DNA of 64,000 bases from Enterobacter sp. 10-1 (GTDB taxonomy: Bacteria > Pseudomonadota > Gammaproteobacteria > Enterobacterales > Enterobacteriaceae), in assembly GCA_002270295.1 (NCBI GenBank), contig NISF01000007.1, positions 540 to 64,539 on the forward strand, read 5' to 3'. The first letter of the stretch is position 1; every line of letters begins with the position of its first letter. Made by a program: the position numbers and the translations under genes. A model generated the notes under the pieces. That model saw nothing but the letters and a program-made list of their open reading frames with translations. It searched no databases and was not told the origin of the DNA. Shown here one piece after another: positions 9,044 to 20,732 of the stretch.

Positions 9044-10336
9044 CCTCCATGCCAGCCGTACGCCCTCGCTATCCTGCGCTTCTCCATCACGGGTTATAAA
9101 CAGCAAATCCGCGGCGGCAATTAGCTTTTCGCCGTAAAACAGCAGCGGCGTGGTATCCCGGCGCCAGGGCGCAACCCCCAGCTCTTGCCAGATTTTCTTC
9201 AGCTTGCGCCCGCCGTGGCGCCCGACGATATGCAGATTCCCGCTGGCGCGAAAGCGCACCGTCACCGCTTCGCCGGCGAGGGGAGCGCGCAGCGGCCCTC
9301 CGGCAAGCAGCGCCAGCTCCCCCATCCCCTCCGGCAGCCGCAGCGGCTGCCGGCTATCGGGCCATGACAGCACCGCCTCCGCCTGGCCGGGAAGATATTT
9401 CACCCACCACAGCCGCTGCCGGTAGCGCCGCACGGTAAAATCGCCGAGACGCAGGCAGGGAAACGCATCCTCCCGCGCCTGAGCAACCTCACGCCAGATC
9501 CGTTCCGGCATCTCGCGCGATGGCATCGGCGCGTTGTGCCAAGCCAGCCAGCGGCGCAGCAGAGCGGCGCGGCGCCCGGCGCTCACTTCAGCCAGGGGGT
9601 CAATCGCTAAGGTACCCTCATCCGCCATCAGCGACGCCAGCTCTTCTGCCAGCATCTCATCCAGCAGGCTCTCCTGCTCAGCGCAGAGGTCCGCGCTGCG
9701 GGCTACCGCCTCGGCGAAGTGGGGCCAGCGGGCGCTAAGTCGAGGAATAATCTGCAAGCGCAAAAAGTTGCGATCGTAGGCATCGTCCTGGTTGCTCTCA
9801 TCTTCAATCCAGCTGAGCTGATGACGAAGCGCCCACTGGCGTAACGCTTCCCGGCGGGTATTGAGCAGCGGGCGCAGCAGCAGGGTATCAGCAAAGGCGG
9901 AACAGGCGGCCATCGCCGACAGCCCGGTCGGGCCGCTGCCGCGCTTGAGCGCCAGCAGGAAGGTTTCACACTGATCGTCGAGATGCTGGGCCGTCACCAG
10001 CACCTCCCCCGGCTCAAGCGCCGTTCGGAAGGCCTGGTAGCGCGCCTGCCTGGCGTGCGCTTCGACCCCCAGGCCGGCATCCGCCAGCACCACGCGCTCG
10101 ACCACCAGCGGAACCTGCCACTGCTGGCACAGCTGCTGGCAGTGCGCCACCCAATCGTCGGCATTCGCGCTCAGGCCATGATGAATATGGATAGCACGCA
10201 GCCTTAACGTCGGCTCCCGCTCGCGCCAGCAGACCAGCTGGTGTAGCAGAACCGTTGAATCGAGGCCACCGCTGAAGGCCACTAAAAACTGGCGGTGCGG
10301 CTGAAGGTTTTGCGCAATATCTGGGGTCATCTTCAT
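9029..10336 (-). CDS. tilS: tRNA(Ile)-lysidine synthetase
   Basis: Converts cytidine 34 of the AUA-reading tRNA-Ile to lysidine with ATP and lysine, so that it reads AUA and not AUG. The PP-loop ATPase motif SGGLDST is about 20 residues from the chosen start, and the conserved [11 protein letters not shown] follows. The chosen start (ATG at 10336, MKMTPDIAQ) gives 435 residues, close to the 432 of E. coli. The frame stays open to 10396, giving 20 more residues that do not resemble TilS, and no clear Shine-Dalgarno decides the matter. Confidence 0.93.
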   Translation of the reverse strand: MKMTPDIAQNLQPHRQFLVAFSGGLDSTVLLHQLVCWREREPTLRLRAIHIHHGLSANADDWVAHCQQLCQQWQVPLVVERVVLADAGLGVEAHARQARYQAFRTALEPGEVLVTAQHLDDQCETFLLALKRGSGPTGLSAMAACSAFADTLLLRPLLNTRREALRQWALRHQLSWIEDESNQDDAYDRNFLRLQIIPRLSARWPHFAEAVARSADLCAEQESLLDEMLAEELASLMADEGTLAIDPLAEVSAGRRAALLRRWLAWHNAPMPSREMPERIWREVAQAREDAFPCLRLGDFTVRRYRQRLWWVKYLPGQAEAVLSWPDSRQPLRLPEGMGELALLAGGPLRAPLAGEAVTVRFRASGNLHIVGRHGGRKLKKIWQELGVAPWRRDTTPLLFYGEKLIAAADLLFITRDGEAQDSEGVRLAWRKTGG

Positions 10337-10399
10337 GATAATGCTGGCTGAGGAGAGATAGCCCGGCACGTTACCGGCCAGGGCCATCTCTGGCAAGGG

Positions 10400-10789
10400 T
10401 TACTGCTGATAAATTTCCAGCGGCAGGCCGTCCGGGTCGTTAAAGAAGGTAAAACGCTTATCGGTGAAGGGATCGATACGTATCGCTTCACACTTCACGC
10501 CGTGGGCCTCAAGGTGGGCCACCGACGCGTCAATATCATCCACGCTGAAGGCCAGGTGACGAAGGCCGCAGGCCTCGGGCCGCGACGGGCGGGACGGAGG
10601 AAAAGGGAAGGAGAACAGTTCAATGACGTACTCCCCGTTCAGCGCCAGATCGCCCTTCCACGAGTCGCGCTCTTCGCGGTAGAACTCGCTCTGCAGCGTA
10701 AACCCGAGAATATCGCAGTAGAAGGCTTTGCTCTGCGCGTAGCTGCTCGCAATAATCGCAATATGGTGAACCCGTTTTAGACCCAGCAT
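10400..10789 (-). CDS. yaeR: VOC family (glyoxalase-like) protein YaeR
   Basis: A 129-residue metal-binding vicinal-oxygen-chelate protein. Two beta-alpha-beta-beta-beta modules are recognisable: VHHIAIIASSY near the start and LRHLAFSVDD in the second half, with a late glutamate in LEIYQQ. The actual reaction is unknown. I use the ATG at 10789, which has a GAGGA Shine-Dalgarno and gives the family's start MLGLKRVHH. It is expressed with tilS, whose frame opens just after it. Confidence 0.92.
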   Translation of the reverse strand: MLGLKRVHHIAIIASSYAQSKAFYCDILGFTLQSEFYREERDSWKGDLALNGEYVIELFSFPFPPSRPSRPEACGLRHLAFSVDDIDASVAHLEAHGVKCEAIRIDPFTDKRFTFFNDPDGLPLEIYQQ

Positions 10790-10851
10790 AGTAAACATCC
10801 TCGTATTGATATCAGCCAGGTTACCCGCACCGCCCGCCGCAGCGCAAGCAC

Positions 10852-12990
10852 CTAATCATTTTTTAAGACCCGTACCCGATATACGCCATCCTCGTCACGT
10901 TTCGCTCCGTGAATGTCGGTTTCAAAGCCCGGATAATGGCGCCCGATGGAGCACAGCATCAGCAGGAAATCGAGCACCGCGCGGCTCTCCTCGGTAATCA
11001 TCTCCCCGGGCATCAGCAGCGGCACGCCCGGCGGATACGGCAGGATCATGTTAGCGGATATGCGTCCGACCAGATTTTCCAGCTCAATGGTTTCCACCTC
11101 ACCTTTGATTTGCCGCTGCCAGGCCTGGTGCGGCGTCATCTTCATTTCCGGCAGGACATCGAAGGCGCTCAGCATCAGCTGCGAAAGCTGGTGCTGACGA
11201 ATCAGGCGATGGATCCCCTGAGCCAGATCCTGAATCCGCATATTGCGGTAGAAATCCGGGTCTTCGGCATAGAGATCCGGGAGCATGTTTTTCACCCGCA
11301 GATTAAGATCGTAGGCGCGCTTGAACTCCGTCAGGCCGCGCAGCAGGCCCATCGCCCGGGTCTTGTCGATGCCGATGCTGAAAAGAAACAGCAGGTTGTA
11401 GGGCCCGGTTTTTTCCACCACCACGCCGCGCTCATCGAGGAATTTCGCCACCAGCGCGGCCGGGATGCCTTCGTCATCCATATTGCCCTGCTCATCCATA
11501 CCCGGCGTCAGGATCGTCACCTTAACCGGATCGAGGAACATATGGTCGTCATCGGCATCCTGAAAACCGTGCCAATCCTCGCCGGCGGCGACCGGCCAGC
11601 ATCGGGTCTCGGCGATATCTTCCGGCTGCCAGATATCAAAGAACCAGCCGTCCGCCTCTTCGCGCAGGCGCTGTACCTCTTTGCGGAAATCCAGCGCCCG
11701 CTCTACCGATCGCTGGATCAGACGCTTGCCTGAGTTCCCGCGCAGCATTGCCGCGGCGGTTTCAATCGAGGCGACGATGGGATAGCTCGGCGAGGTAGAG
11801 GTATGCATCATAAAGGCTTCATTAAAGGTCTCTTCGTCATAGCTGCCTTTAATATGAATCAGCGAAGCCTGCGACAGCGCCGCCAGCATCTTGTGCGTTG
11901 ACTGGGTCTCAAAGATAACCTTGCCCGGGACGCGATCGCCGCTCATTCCGCTCTTCCCCTGATAGATCGGGTGGAAATGGGTATAGGGCACCCACGCGGA
12001 GTCAAAGTGGATAGAGGGCACGTCGAGCGTCTCTTTTATCCAGGTGGTGTTGTACAGCAGCCCGTCGTAGGTGGAGTTGGTGATCACCGCATGTACCGGC
12101 CACTGCGCCCCGCCCGTCGTGCTCACCTTCTGCTGAATGCTGTCGCGGGTAAATTCACGCTTCGGGATGCCGCCGAGGATCCCCAGCGCATTACGCGTCG
12201 GCTTCAGCCACAGAGGGACGACGTCGCTCATCATCAGCAGATGCGCCAGCGACTTATGGCAGTTGCGATCGATAAGCAGCGTGCTCCCCGCCGGGGCGGA
12301 GTACATGCCGACAATTTTGTTCGACGTTGAGGTGCCGTTAGTCACCATGTAGCTCTGTTCCGCCCCAAAGGCGCGGGCGATATACTCTTCGGCCTCCAGG
12401 TGCGGGCCGGAGTGATCGAGCAGCGAGCCCAGCTCCGTCACGGAAATGGAGACGTCGGCCTTGAGCGTATTGCCGCCAAAGAAATCATAAAACAGGCAGC
12501 CGACCGGGCTTTTCTGGTATGCGCTCCCGCCCATATGCCCCGGCGTGCAGAAGGTATATTTTCCCTCCTGCACATAGTTGAACAGCGCTTTGGTAAACGG
12601 CGGCGTGATGTTGTCCAGATACTCGCGGGTGTACTGGCCGATGCGGGTGGCAATCTCCTGCGCCAGGCCGAGAGCATACTCGAAGAACCACAGCGTCATG
12701 CGCAGATCCTGGCTGCTGACGTCCATCGTCGAATGCGCGTTGATAAATGCGTACAGCGGCAGATATTCGTTGAGCTGATTAATATCGCTACACAGATCGA
12801 CGTTATACTCATCCCAGTCAAAAATGACGCCGCAGATGCGCGGGTTGTGTTCGATAAACTGCAGCAGGTCGGCGCTATTTTGCGGCCAGATGGTCTGAAA
12901 GCCTTGCTGTTGCAGAGCGACTTCCAGTTCTTTGATCGGTTCGTCTTTGTGATAGACGCCGTGGGGACCCATGATGGCAATGATATTCAC
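10852..12990 (-). CDS. ldcC: Constitutive lysine decarboxylase
   Basis: PLP-dependent enzyme converting lysine to cadaverine, 712 residues. The N-terminal wing (response-regulator-like) covers about 1-130. The PLP lysine is K367 in the STHK motif, with the phosphate-binding GTSTSNK near 219-225. CadA is the close paralog; the setting between accA and yaeR is that of ldcC. There is no cadB or cadC next to it. The Shine-Dalgarno is AGGAGGA. Confidence 0.94.
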   Translation of the reverse strand: MNIIAIMGPHGVYHKDEPIKELEVALQQQGFQTIWPQNSADLLQFIEHNPRICGVIFDWDEYNVDLCSDINQLNEYLPLYAFINAHSTMDVSSQDLRMTLWFFEYALGLAQEIATRIGQYTREYLDNITPPFTKALFNYVQEGKYTFCTPGHMGGSAYQKSPVGCLFYDFFGGNTLKADVSISVTELGSLLDHSGPHLEAEEYIARAFGAEQSYMVTNGTSTSNKIVGMYSAPAGSTLLIDRNCHKSLAHLLMMSDVVPLWLKPTRNALGILGGIPKREFTRDSIQQKVSTTGGAQWPVHAVITNSTYDGLLYNTTWIKETLDVPSIHFDSAWVPYTHFHPIYQGKSGMSGDRVPGKVIFETQSTHKMLAALSQASLIHIKGSYDEETFNEAFMMHTSTSPSYPIVASIETAAAMLRGNSGKRLIQRSVERALDFRKEVQRLREEADGWFFDIWQPEDIAETRCWPVAAGEDWHGFQDADDDHMFLDPVKVTILTPGMDEQGNMDDEGIPAALVAKFLDERGVVVEKTGPYNLLFLFSIGIDKTRAMGLLRGLTEFKRAYDLNLRVKNMLPDLYAEDPDFYRNMRIQDLAQGIHRLIRQHQLSQLMLSAFDVLPEMKMTPHQAWQRQIKGEVETIELENLVGRISANMILPYPPGVPLLMPGEMITEESRAVLDFLLMLCSIGRHYPGFETDIHGAKRDEDGVYRVRVLKND

Positions 12991-13056
12991 GCTTTCCTCC
13001 TGGAATTAACCTAAGGCAGGCATCATAGCAATCGCGCCAGCGTATCGCACATAAAA

Positions 13057-13082
13057 AAGGGCCGGAAAATCCGGCCCTTTTT
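13057..13082 (-). terminator. Terminator after accA
   Basis: An 8-bp stem GGGCCGGA (13059-13066) / TCCGGCCC (13070-13077) with a 3-base loop has six A before it and T5 after, so on the minus strand it ends in a U run. It lies just downstream of accA and before ldcC. Confidence 0.88.
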
Positions 13083-13103
13083 ACGGCATAACGTAAGGAA
13101 TAA

Positions 13104-14063
13104 TCAGGCGTAGCCGTAGTTCATCAGACGCTGATAACGACGGTTCAACAGCTCTTCTTTGCTCAGGATATCGAGGTCCGCCAGATCGGCCAGCAGCTGC
13201 GCTTTCAGGCTTGCGGCGATGGCTTCCGGATTGCGATGCGCGCCGCCCAGCGGCTCCGGAATAATGGAGTCGATAAGCTTCAGCTCTTTCAGGCGCGGGG
13301 CAACGATCCCCATAGCTTCAGCCGCCAGCGGGGCTTTGTCCGCGCTTTTCCACAGAATGGACGCGCAGCCTTCCGGCGAAATAACGGAATAGGTGCTGTA
13401 CTGCAGCATATTCACTTTGTCGCCGACGCCAATCGCCAGCGCGCCGCCGGAACCGCCTTCGCCGATAACGGTACAGATGACCGGAACGCTCAGACGCGAC
13501 ATTTCACGCAGGTTACGGGCAATCGCTTCCGACTGGCCGCGCTCTTCCGCGCCCACGCCCGGGTAGGCACCAGGGGTGTCGATAAAGGTGATGATCGGCA
13601 TTTTAAAGCGCTCGGCCATCTCCATCAGACGCAGCGCCTTACGGTAGCCTTCCGGTGCCGGCATGCCAAAGTTGCGACGAATTTTTTCTTTCGTCTCGCG
13701 CCCTTTCTGGTGGCCGATAATCATCACCGGACGCCCGTCCAGACGCGCAATACCGCCGACGATAGCTTTATCATCAGCGTAAGCGCGGTCGCCGGCCAGT
13801 TCGTCAAACTCGTCGAACGCCAGGCGGACATAATCCAGGGTGTATGGGCGACGTGGATGGCGTGCCAGCTGAGCAACCTGCCATGCGCCGAGATCGGCGA
13901 AGATTTTACGCGTCAGCTCTACGCTTTTTTCACGCAGACGATGCACTTCTTCATCGATGTTAATATCGAGTTTCTCATCCTGACGGCTTACTGCAGTCAG
14001 GGAATCGATTTTCGCTTCCAGCTCTGCAATCGGCTGTTCAAAATCAAGGAAATTCAGACTCAT
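13104..14063 (-). CDS. accA: Acetyl-CoA carboxylase carboxyltransferase subunit alpha
   Basis: With AccD it forms the carboxyltransferase that moves carboxyl from biotin to acetyl-CoA, the first committed step of fatty acid synthesis. 319 residues, same as E. coli. The crotonase-like core includes the [15 protein letters not shown] oxyanion region and the [18 protein letters not shown] stretch. It follows dnaE by 12 bases in the long lpx-dnaE-accA block. Confidence 0.98.
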   Translation of the reverse strand: MSLNFLDFEQPIAELEAKIDSLTAVSRQDEKLDINIDEEVHRLREKSVELTRKIFADLGAWQVAQLARHPRRPYTLDYVRLAFDEFDELAGDRAYADDKAIVGGIARLDGRPVMIIGHQKGRETKEKIRRNFGMPAPEGYRKALRLMEMAERFKMPIITFIDTPGAYPGVGAEERGQSEAIARNLREMSRLSVPVICTVIGEGGSGGALAIGVGDKVNMLQYSTYSVISPEGCASILWKSADKAPLAAEAMGIVAPRLKELKLIDSIIPEPLGGAHRNPEAIAASLKAQLLADLADLDILSKEELLNRRYQRLMNYGYA

Positions 14064-14075
14064 AGTATTCCTGTA

Positions 14076-17000
14076 TTAGTCAAACTCCAGTTCCACCTGC
14101 TCCGAGCCGATAAGGCCACGCAGATCGTTGAGTAAACGATCGCTCGGAGAGACGCGCCATGTTGCGCCGAAGCGCAGCCGCGCGCGCGCATCCGCCCTCT
14201 GATAATAGAGGTGCACTGGAATAGTTCCCGAACGGTGGGGTTCCAGAGACTGACGGAGTCGGTTTAAAAGCTGGTCATCAATTTGCCTGTCCGTCAGCGA
14301 GATAGCAAGCCCGCGAGCATATTTTTCCCGGGCTTCGTCAATGTCCATCACTTCGCGGGCGGTCATTTTAAGCCCCCCGCTGAAGTCATCAAAGCTGACC
14401 TGTCCGCTGACGATAAGTATGCGGTCTTTTTCCAGCAATTGCTGATATTTATCCAGGGCGTCGGTGAATAACATCACCTCCAGACGCCCGGAACGGTCAT
14501 CCAGAGTACAGATGCCGATACGATTGCCGCGCTTGGTGACCATTACCCGCGCAGCAATAACGAGCCCCGCCGCCGTGGTCACTTTACCACGATCGGTCGG
14601 ATGCATGTCTTTGAGCCTTACGCCGCCTACGTAGCGCTCGATCTCTTTCAAATACTGGTTGATCGGGTGACCGGTCAGATACAGCCCCAGGGTCTCCCTT
14701 TCGCCATCAAGCACCACCTGCTCCGGCCACGGCTGGCAGTTAGCATAGGATTGCTCAATTTGCTCCGGCTCTTCCGCCAGCACGCCGAACATGTCAGCCT
14801 GGCCAATGGCCTCGGCTTTGGCGTGCTGATCGGCGGCCTTCAGCGCATCGCCCAGCGAATTCATCAGCGCCGCGCGATGCGGCCCGAGGCGGTCAAACGC
14901 CCCGGACATAATCAGTTTTTCCAGCACCCGGCGATTAAGCTTTTTGGTATCGGTACGGGCACAAAGGTCGAAGAGCTCGCGGAAATAGCCGCCTTCGTTA
15001 CGCGCTTCGATAATCGCTTCGATCGGGCCTTCGCCGACGCCTTTTATTGCCCCGATGCCGTAGACGATTTCGCCATCGTCATTAACGTGGAAATGGTACA
15101 GGCCGGAGTTAATGTCCGGCGGCAGGATTTTCAGCCCCATCCGCCAGCACTCATCCACCAGCCCGACAACCTTCTCGGTGTTGTCCATATCCGCCGTCAT
15201 CACCGCGGCCATAAACTCTGCCGGGTAGTGCGCCTTCAGCCACAGCGTCTGGTAGGAAACCAGCGCATAGGCCGCGGAGTGCGATTTGTTAAATCCGTAA
15301 CCGGCGAATTTCTCCACCAGGTCGAAGATTTTCATCGCCAGCTCGCCATCAACGCCGTTTTTCTTTGCCCCTTCCTCGAAGGTGCCGCGCTGCTTGGCCA
15401 TCTCCTCCGGCTTTTTCTTACCCATCGCACGACGCAGCATGTCCGCGCCGCCGAGCGTATAGCCAGAAAGCTCCTGCGCGATCTGCATGACCTGTTCCTG
15501 GTACAGGATGATGCCGTAGGTCGGCTCAAGTACCGGTTTCAGACACTCATGCTGCCACTGCACGTCCGGATAGGAAATCTCCTCCCGGCCGTGCTTACGG
15601 TCGATAAAGTTATCAACCATCCCCGATTGCAGCGGGCCCGGACGGAACAGCGCCACGAGAGCGATCATATCTTCGAAGCAGTCCGGCTGCAGACGTTTGA
15701 TCAGGTCTTTCATGCCGCGCGATTCAAGCTGGAAAACCGCGGTGGTTTCCGAGCGCTGCAGCATATCAAAGCTTTTCTTATCTTCCAGCGGAATGGCGGC
15801 GATATCCAGCGGCTCTTCGCCGTTCTTCTCGCGCCGCTTGTTGATCATCTCCAGCGCCCAGTTGATGATCGTCAGCGTACGCAGGCCGAGGAAGTCAAAC
15901 TTCACCAGACCCGCGTATTCCACGTCGTTCTTATCAAACTGGGTCACCGGATGCTGCCCGGCCTCATCGCAGTATAGCGGGGCAAAATCGGTGATTTTGG
16001 TCGGGGCGATAACCACCCCGCCCGCGTGCTTGCCGGCGTTACGCGTGACGCCTTCCAGCTTGCGCGCCATATCGATCAGCGCCTTGACCTCTTCGTCAGC
16101 TTCGTAGATCTCCGGCAGCTGCGGTTCGGCTTCAAACGCTTTCGCCAGGGTCATACCCGGATCCGGCGGGACCAGCTTTGAGATGCGATCGACAAAGCCA
16201 TACGGATGGCCCAGCACGCGGCCGACGTCGCGGATAACCGCTTTCGCCGCCATCGTACCGAAGGTAATAATCTGCGATACCGCATCGCGACCGTACATGT
16301 CCGCGACGTGTTCGATAACCTGATCGCGCTTCTCCATACAGAAGTCGACGTCAAAGTCGGGCATCGACACGCGCTCCGGGTTCAGGAAGCGTTCGAACAG
16401 CAGATCGAACTCCAGCGGATCGAGATCGGTAATTTTCAGCGCATACGCAACCAGCGAGCCGGCGCCGGAGCCGCGGCCTGGGCCGACCGGCACGCCGTTA
16501 TCCTTCGACCACTGGATAAATTCCATTACGATCAGGAAGTAGCCAGGGAAGCCCATCTGGTTGATAACCTGCAGCTCGATATCCAGACGTTCATCATATT
16601 CCGGGCGCTTCTCTTTGCGCTCGGCTTCGTCCGGGAACAGGAACGCCAGGCGCTCTTCCAGACCTTCTTTCGATTTCAATACCAGGAAATCTTCAGTCGT
16701 CATTTCACCGGTCGGGAACTGCGGCAGGAAGTATTCACCAAGACGCACGGTGACGTTACAGCGTTTGGCTATTTCTACGCTATTTTCCAGCGCCTCGGGG
16801 AGATCGGAGAACAGCTCGCACATCTCATCTTCGCTGCGCATATACTGCTGCGGCGAATAGTTACGCGGGCGCTTCGGATCGTCGAGGGTAAAACCGTCAT
16901 GGATCGCCACGCGGATTTCATGCGCGTCGAAGTCGCCGGTTTCCAGGAAGCGCACGTCGTTCGTCGCCACCACCGGCAGCCCGCGCTCTTCCGCCAGCTG

Positions 17001-17558
17001 TACGGCGGCGTGCAGATAGGTCTCTTCATCCGCCCGACCGGTGCGGATCAGTTCAAGATAGTAGCGATTGGCGAAATGCTCTTCGTAGAAGGCGACGCAC
17101 TGTTCAACCAGCGCCGCATTCCCGCGCGTCATGCAGACGCCGACGTCGCCTTTGCGCGCGCCGGAGAGCAGAATCAGCCCTTCCTGATGCTCAACCAGCC
17201 AGTCTCTATCGATCCACGGCCCGAGAGCGCCGTAGCCGCGCTGATAGGCGCGGGAAATCAGCAGGGTGAGGTTCTGATAGCCGGCGTTATCGGCCGCCAG
17301 TACGGTTAGTTCTGTCAGCTCATCGCCTAGCAGATCGCTCTGGACATGAAAATCGGCGCCGACGATCGGTTTGATCCCGGCCCCGTGTCCCGCTCCGTAG
17401 AACTTCACCAGCCCGCACAGGTTGGTAAAATCGGTGATCGCCAGCGCCGGCATGCCTAACGCGGCCGCCTTTTTCACCAGCGGCCCGGTTTTCGCCAGCC
17501 CATCGATCATGGAATAGTCGCTATGCACCCTGAGGTGTACGAAACGTGGTTCAGCCAT
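14076..17558 (-). CDS. dnaE: DNA polymerase III subunit alpha
   Basis: Replicative polymerase, 1160 residues. The N-terminal PHP domain begins [16 protein letters not shown]. The palm of the C-family polymerase has the metal-binding aspartates in PDFDVDF (about residues 400-405), and a third in the [11 protein letters not shown] stretch. Later parts are the tandem HhH, OB-fold and tau-binding C-terminal regions. It lies between rnhB and accA in the same order as E. coli. Confidence 0.98.
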   Translation of the reverse strand: MAEPRFVHLRVHSDYSMIDGLAKTGPLVKKAAALGMPALAITDFTNLCGLVKFYGAGHGAGIKPIVGADFHVQSDLLGDELTELTVLAADNAGYQNLTLLISRAYQRGYGALGPWIDRDWLVEHQEGLILLSGARKGDVGVCMTRGNAALVEQCVAFYEEHFANRYYLELIRTGRADEETYLHAAVQLAEERGLPVVATNDVRFLETGDFDAHEIRVAIHDGFTLDDPKRPRNYSPQQYMRSEDEMCELFSDLPEALENSVEIAKRCNVTVRLGEYFLPQFPTGEMTTEDFLVLKSKEGLEERLAFLFPDEAERKEKRPEYDERLDIELQVINQMGFPGYFLIVMEFIQWSKDNGVPVGPGRGSGAGSLVAYALKITDLDPLEFDLLFERFLNPERVSMPDFDVDFCMEKRDQVIEHVADMYGRDAVSQIITFGTMAAKAVIRDVGRVLGHPYGFVDRISKLVPPDPGMTLAKAFEAEPQLPEIYEADEEVKALIDMARKLEGVTRNAGKHAGGVVIAPTKITDFAPLYCDEAGQHPVTQFDKNDVEYAGLVKFDFLGLRTLTIINWALEMINKRREKNGEEPLDIAAIPLEDKKSFDMLQRSETTAVFQLESRGMKDLIKRLQPDCFEDMIALVALFRPGPLQSGMVDNFIDRKHGREEISYPDVQWQHECLKPVLEPTYGIILYQEQVMQIAQELSGYTLGGADMLRRAMGKKKPEEMAKQRGTFEEGAKKNGVDGELAMKIFDLVEKFAGYGFNKSHSAAYALVSYQTLWLKAHYPAEFMAAVMTADMDNTEKVVGLVDECWRMGLKILPPDINSGLYHFHVNDDGEIVYGIGAIKGVGEGPIEAIIEARNEGGYFRELFDLCARTDTKKLNRRVLEKLIMSGAFDRLGPHRAALMNSLGDALKAADQHAKAEAIGQADMFGVLAEEPEQIEQSYANCQPWPEQVVLDGERETLGLYLTGHPINQYLKEIERYVGGVRLKDMHPTDRGKVTTAAGLVIAARVMVTKRGNRIGICTLDDRSGRLEVMLFTDALDKYQQLLEKDRILIVSGQVSFDDFSGGLKMTAREVMDIDEAREKYARGLAISLTDRQIDDQLLNRLRQSLEPHRSGTIPVHLYYQRADARARLRFGATWRVSPSDRLLNDLRGLIGSEQVELEFD

Positions 17559-17592
17559 CTTCAGATTCCGCGTTACTTGATTGCGTATTGAT

Positions 17593-18189
17593 TCAGGACG
17601 CGAGGCCCAGCGCGCGTTTTACCGGGCCGAAACTGCGCCGATGATGCTCTGTTGCGCCATGCTCTATCAGCTTTTCCAGATGGAAAGCGGTGGGATAGCC
17701 TTTATGCTGCGCAAAGCCGTATTGAGGAAATTCCAGATCCAGCGTAACCATCTCGGCATCGCGCGTGACTTTAGCCAGAATAGACGCTGCGCTGATTTCC
17801 GCCACCCGGCTATCGCCTTTAACAACCGCCAGCGAGGGAACCGGCAGCGACGGACAGCGGTTACCGTCAATCAGCACGAACTCCGGCGCAATGTGTAAAC
17901 CGGCGACCGCACGCTGCATTGCCAGCATCGTTGCGTGCAGGATATTCAGCTCGTCAATCTCGTGCGGTTCCGCGCGGCCAAGGCTCCAGGACAGGGCCTT
18001 CTCTTTGATTTCAGCGAACAGCGCCAGGCGACGCTTTTCGCTTAATTTTTTGGAATCATTCAGGCCAGTAATCGGCTTTGCCGGATCGAGGATCACCGCC
18101 GCGGTGACGACCGCGCCAACCAGCGGCCCGCGTCCAACTTCATCAACGCCGGCAACGAGGTGGGTATGCGGATAGACAAACTCAATCAT
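17593..18189 (-). CDS. rnhB: Ribonuclease HII
   Basis: Cuts RNA in RNA/DNA hybrids and single ribonucleotides in DNA; 198 residues. The catalytic DEVGRG motif starts with D16 and E17, and a third acidic residue lies in FVLIDGNR. It overlaps lpxB by 4 bases and precedes dnaE. Confidence 0.97.
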   Translation of the reverse strand: MIEFVYPHTHLVAGVDEVGRGPLVGAVVTAAVILDPAKPITGLNDSKKLSEKRRLALFAEIKEKALSWSLGRAEPHEIDELNILHATMLAMQRAVAGLHIAPEFVLIDGNRCPSLPVPSLAVVKGDSRVAEISAASILAKVTRDAEMVTLDLEFPQYGFAQHKGYPTAFHLEKLIEHGATEHHRRSFGPVKRALGLAS

Positions 18190-19334
18190 TTTACTAACTC
18201 CAGTACCGCGTCCGCCGCCTGCTCATCAGCATTACAGCGAATTTGTTGATGCAGCGCGCGGAAGGTGTCGTGCATTTCATGGCTGGTTTTCCCGTCAGCC
18301 AGCAGCGGTCGCAGCGCATCGGCAAGCAGCTGCGGCTGACACTCATCCTGCAACAGCTCTTTAACCAGCTCGCGCCCGGCCAGCAGGTTAGGTAGCGAGA
18401 CGTAATCGGTTTTCACCAGCCGCTTCGCCAGCCAGAAGGTAAACGGCTTCATGCGGTAGCCAACGACCATCGGGCACTTGGCCAGCATGCACTCCAGCGC
18501 CGCCGTCCCGGAGGCGAGCAGCGCGGCATCGCTGGCAATCATCGCATCACGCGCCTGACCATCCAGCAGATGAACCGGGAGATCCGGCGCCGTTTCGGCT
18601 TTAATGCGTTCAAACTGTTCGCGCCTTTTGGCGTTCACCAGCGGGACTAATACTTCCAGGCCGGGATAGTGGCCACGCAAAATCTGCGCGGTTTTGAGGA
18701 AGTCTGCGCTGAGCATTTCAACCTCTGCCCCGCGGCTCCCCGGCAGCAGCGCCAGGCAGTGCGCGTCCCGGGCGATGCCCAGACGATCGCGCGCGGCGCC
18801 TTTATCCGGATCCAGCGGCATCGCATCCGCCATAGTGTGGCCGATAAAACGGCAGGGAACGTTAAATTTATCGTAAAACGCTTTTTCGAAAGGCAGAAAT
18901 GCCAGCACCAGATCGGTCGATCTGCCAATTTTGAAAACACGTTTTTGTCGCCACGCCCAAACGGATGGGCTGACGTAATGAATCGTCCTGATGCCCTGCT
19001 TCTTGAGATTGCCTTCAAGGGTGATATTGAAGTCCGGCGCGTCGATGCCGACAAAAACATCGGGACGCAGCTCGCCGAAGCGGCGGGTGAGATCGGCGCG
19101 AATATGCAGCAGGCGGCGCAAACGGCCGAGCACCTCAACAATGCCCATCACCGCCAGCTCTTCCATTTCATACCAGGCTTCGCAGCCCTCTGCCTGCATT
19201 AGCGGCCCCGCCACGCCAACAAAGCGCGCATCGGGAATACGAGCCTTAAGCGCGCGGATCAGACCTGCACCAAGAATATCGCCGGAGGTTTCTCCGGCGA
19301 CCAGGGCAATCGTCAGGGGACGCTGTGCAGCCAT
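18186..19334 (-). CDS. lpxB: Lipid-A-disaccharide synthase
   Basis: Glycosyltransferase (GT19) that joins UDP-diacylglucosamine and lipid X into the lipid A disaccharide; 382 residues. The start has the family motif [13 protein letters not shown], and the middle has the [10 protein letters not shown] and [10 protein letters not shown] regions. The ATG overlaps the lpxA stop (TAATG), giving translational coupling. Confidence 0.97.
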   Translation of the reverse strand: MAAQRPLTIALVAGETSGDILGAGLIRALKARIPDARFVGVAGPLMQAEGCEAWYEMEELAVMGIVEVLGRLRRLLHIRADLTRRFGELRPDVFVGIDAPDFNITLEGNLKKQGIRTIHYVSPSVWAWRQKRVFKIGRSTDLVLAFLPFEKAFYDKFNVPCRFIGHTMADAMPLDPDKGAARDRLGIARDAHCLALLPGSRGAEVEMLSADFLKTAQILRGHYPGLEVLVPLVNAKRREQFERIKAETAPDLPVHLLDGQARDAMIASDAALLASGTAALECMLAKCPMVVGYRMKPFTFWLAKRLVKTDYVSLPNLLAGRELVKELLQDECQPQLLADALRPLLADGKTSHEMHDTFRALHQQIRCNADEQAADAVLELVK

Positions 19335-20122
19335 TAACGAATCAGGCCGCGGGTTGAGCGGGCAAAGAAGTCGGAAAACGGCTGAACTTCAGGATACTGA
19401 ACCGCCAGCTCGGCGATTTCCGGCTTGGCTTCGTCCAGCGTTTTGCCGCTGCGGTACAGCAGCTTATAGGCGTTACGAATTGCGGTGATCGCTTCGCGGC
19501 TGAAGCCGCGGCGTTTCAGCCCTTCGATATTGACGCCGTACGGCGTCGCGTGGTTGCCCTGGGCAATAACGAACGGCGGTACGTCCTGCGCAACGCCGGA
19601 GCAGCCGCCAACCATTACGTGGGCACCGATGATGCAGAACTGATGCACTGCGGTCATACCGCCGATGATAACGTAATCATCCAGCGAGACGTGCCCGGCA
19701 AGGGTCGCGTTATTGGCCAGAATACAGCGGTCACCGACCGTACAATCATGCGCCACGTGGGCGTTGATCATCAGCAGGTTATCGCTGCCCACCTTCGTTA
19801 ATCCACCGCCCTGTACTGTACCGCGATGAATGGTGACGCTTTCGCGGATGCGGTTGCGATCGCCAATTTCCACGCGAGTCGGTTCACCAGCATATTTCAG
19901 ATCCTGGTTAACTTCGCCGATGGAAGCGAACTGATAGATCTCATTATCGCGGCCAATCGTAGTATGACCGTTAACCACAACATGAGATTTCAGTACGGTA
20001 CCTTCGCCAATCTCGACGTTAGCACCAACAATACAAAACGGACCAATGTGGGCGTTAGCACCGATCACGGCGCCATCTTCCACAATGGCTGAAGGATGAA
20101 TAAAGGCGGTTTTATCAATCAC
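19334..20122 (-). CDS. lpxA: UDP-N-acetylglucosamine acyltransferase
   Basis: First enzyme of lipid A synthesis, 262 residues, adding 3-hydroxymyristate from ACP. The left-handed beta helix hexapeptide repeats fill the first two thirds, and the catalytic base H125 is present in [13 protein letters not shown]-terminal helical part follows. It sits 3 bases after fabZ. Confidence 0.98.
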   Translation of the reverse strand: MIDKTAFIHPSAIVEDGAVIGANAHIGPFCIVGANVEIGEGTVLKSHVVVNGHTTIGRDNEIYQFASIGEVNQDLKYAGEPTRVEIGDRNRIRESVTIHRGTVQGGGLTKVGSDNLLMINAHVAHDCTVGDRCILANNATLAGHVSLDDYVIIGGMTAVHQFCIIGAHVMVGGCSGVAQDVPPFVIAQGNHATPYGVNIEGLKRRGFSREAITAIRNAYKLLYRSGKTLDEAKPEIAELAVQYPEVQPFSDFFARSTRGLIR

Positions 20123-20125
20123 GTA

Positions 20126-20581
20126 TCAGGCCTCCCGGCTACGCGCACACATCATCGTTGCTTCGCAAACCACTTTTCCGTCCACCAGCGCGACGCCTTT
20201 AAAACGGGTCAGGCCGCGGCGGGTTTTCTCAAAAGTGACTTCCATAATCATCTGATCGCCTGGCACTACCGGACGTTTGAAACGCGCTTCATCAATCCCG
20301 GCAAAATAGTACAGTTCGCCCGGCTCGAGCTTGCCCACGCTTTTGAATGCCAGAATGCCGGTGGCCTGCGCCATGGCTTCCAGAATCAATACGCCGGGTA
20401 AAATCGGTTTACCAGGGAAATGCCCCTGGAAAAACGGCTCGTTAACAGAAACATTTTTTACTGCGCGCAGAAAACGACCTTCTTCAAAATCCAGCACGCG
20501 GTCTACCAGCAGGAACGGGTAACGGTGAGGCAGAAGTTCCAGAATCTCTTCAATGTGCAGAGTATGAGTGTCAGTAGTCAA
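20126..20581 (-). CDS. fabZ: 3-hydroxyacyl-ACP dehydratase FabZ
   Basis: Hot-dog fold dehydratase of fatty acid elongation, 151 residues. The catalytic pair H54 (GHFPGKP) and E68 (LILEAMAQ) is present. It competes with LpxA for hydroxymyristoyl-ACP, and its position in the lpx operon fits that link. The gap to lpxD is 151 bases. Confidence 0.98.
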   Translation of the reverse strand: MTTDTHTLHIEEILELLPHRYPFLLVDRVLDFEEGRFLRAVKNVSVNEPFFQGHFPGKPILPGVLILEAMAQATGILAFKSVGKLEPGELYYFAGIDEARFKRPVVPGDQMIMEVTFEKTRRGLTRFKGVALVDGKVVCEATMMCARSREA

Positions 20582-20732
20582 AATACTCTTCCTGTCTAAA
20601 TATACTAAAAGGCAATAATAACACGGCCTGCGGCAATCTTATGAATGCAACAGGCCGAAAATTTTAACGCGCTATCCGCCAGGCGGCCGCTTTATCAGCT
20701 ACGTGGCATGATTTCGCGTCTGGCTGGGTGCG

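Noticed and set aside
10337-10396. Upstream extension of tilS
   Set aside because: The extra 20 residues do not resemble TilS and the chosen ATG gives the normal length.
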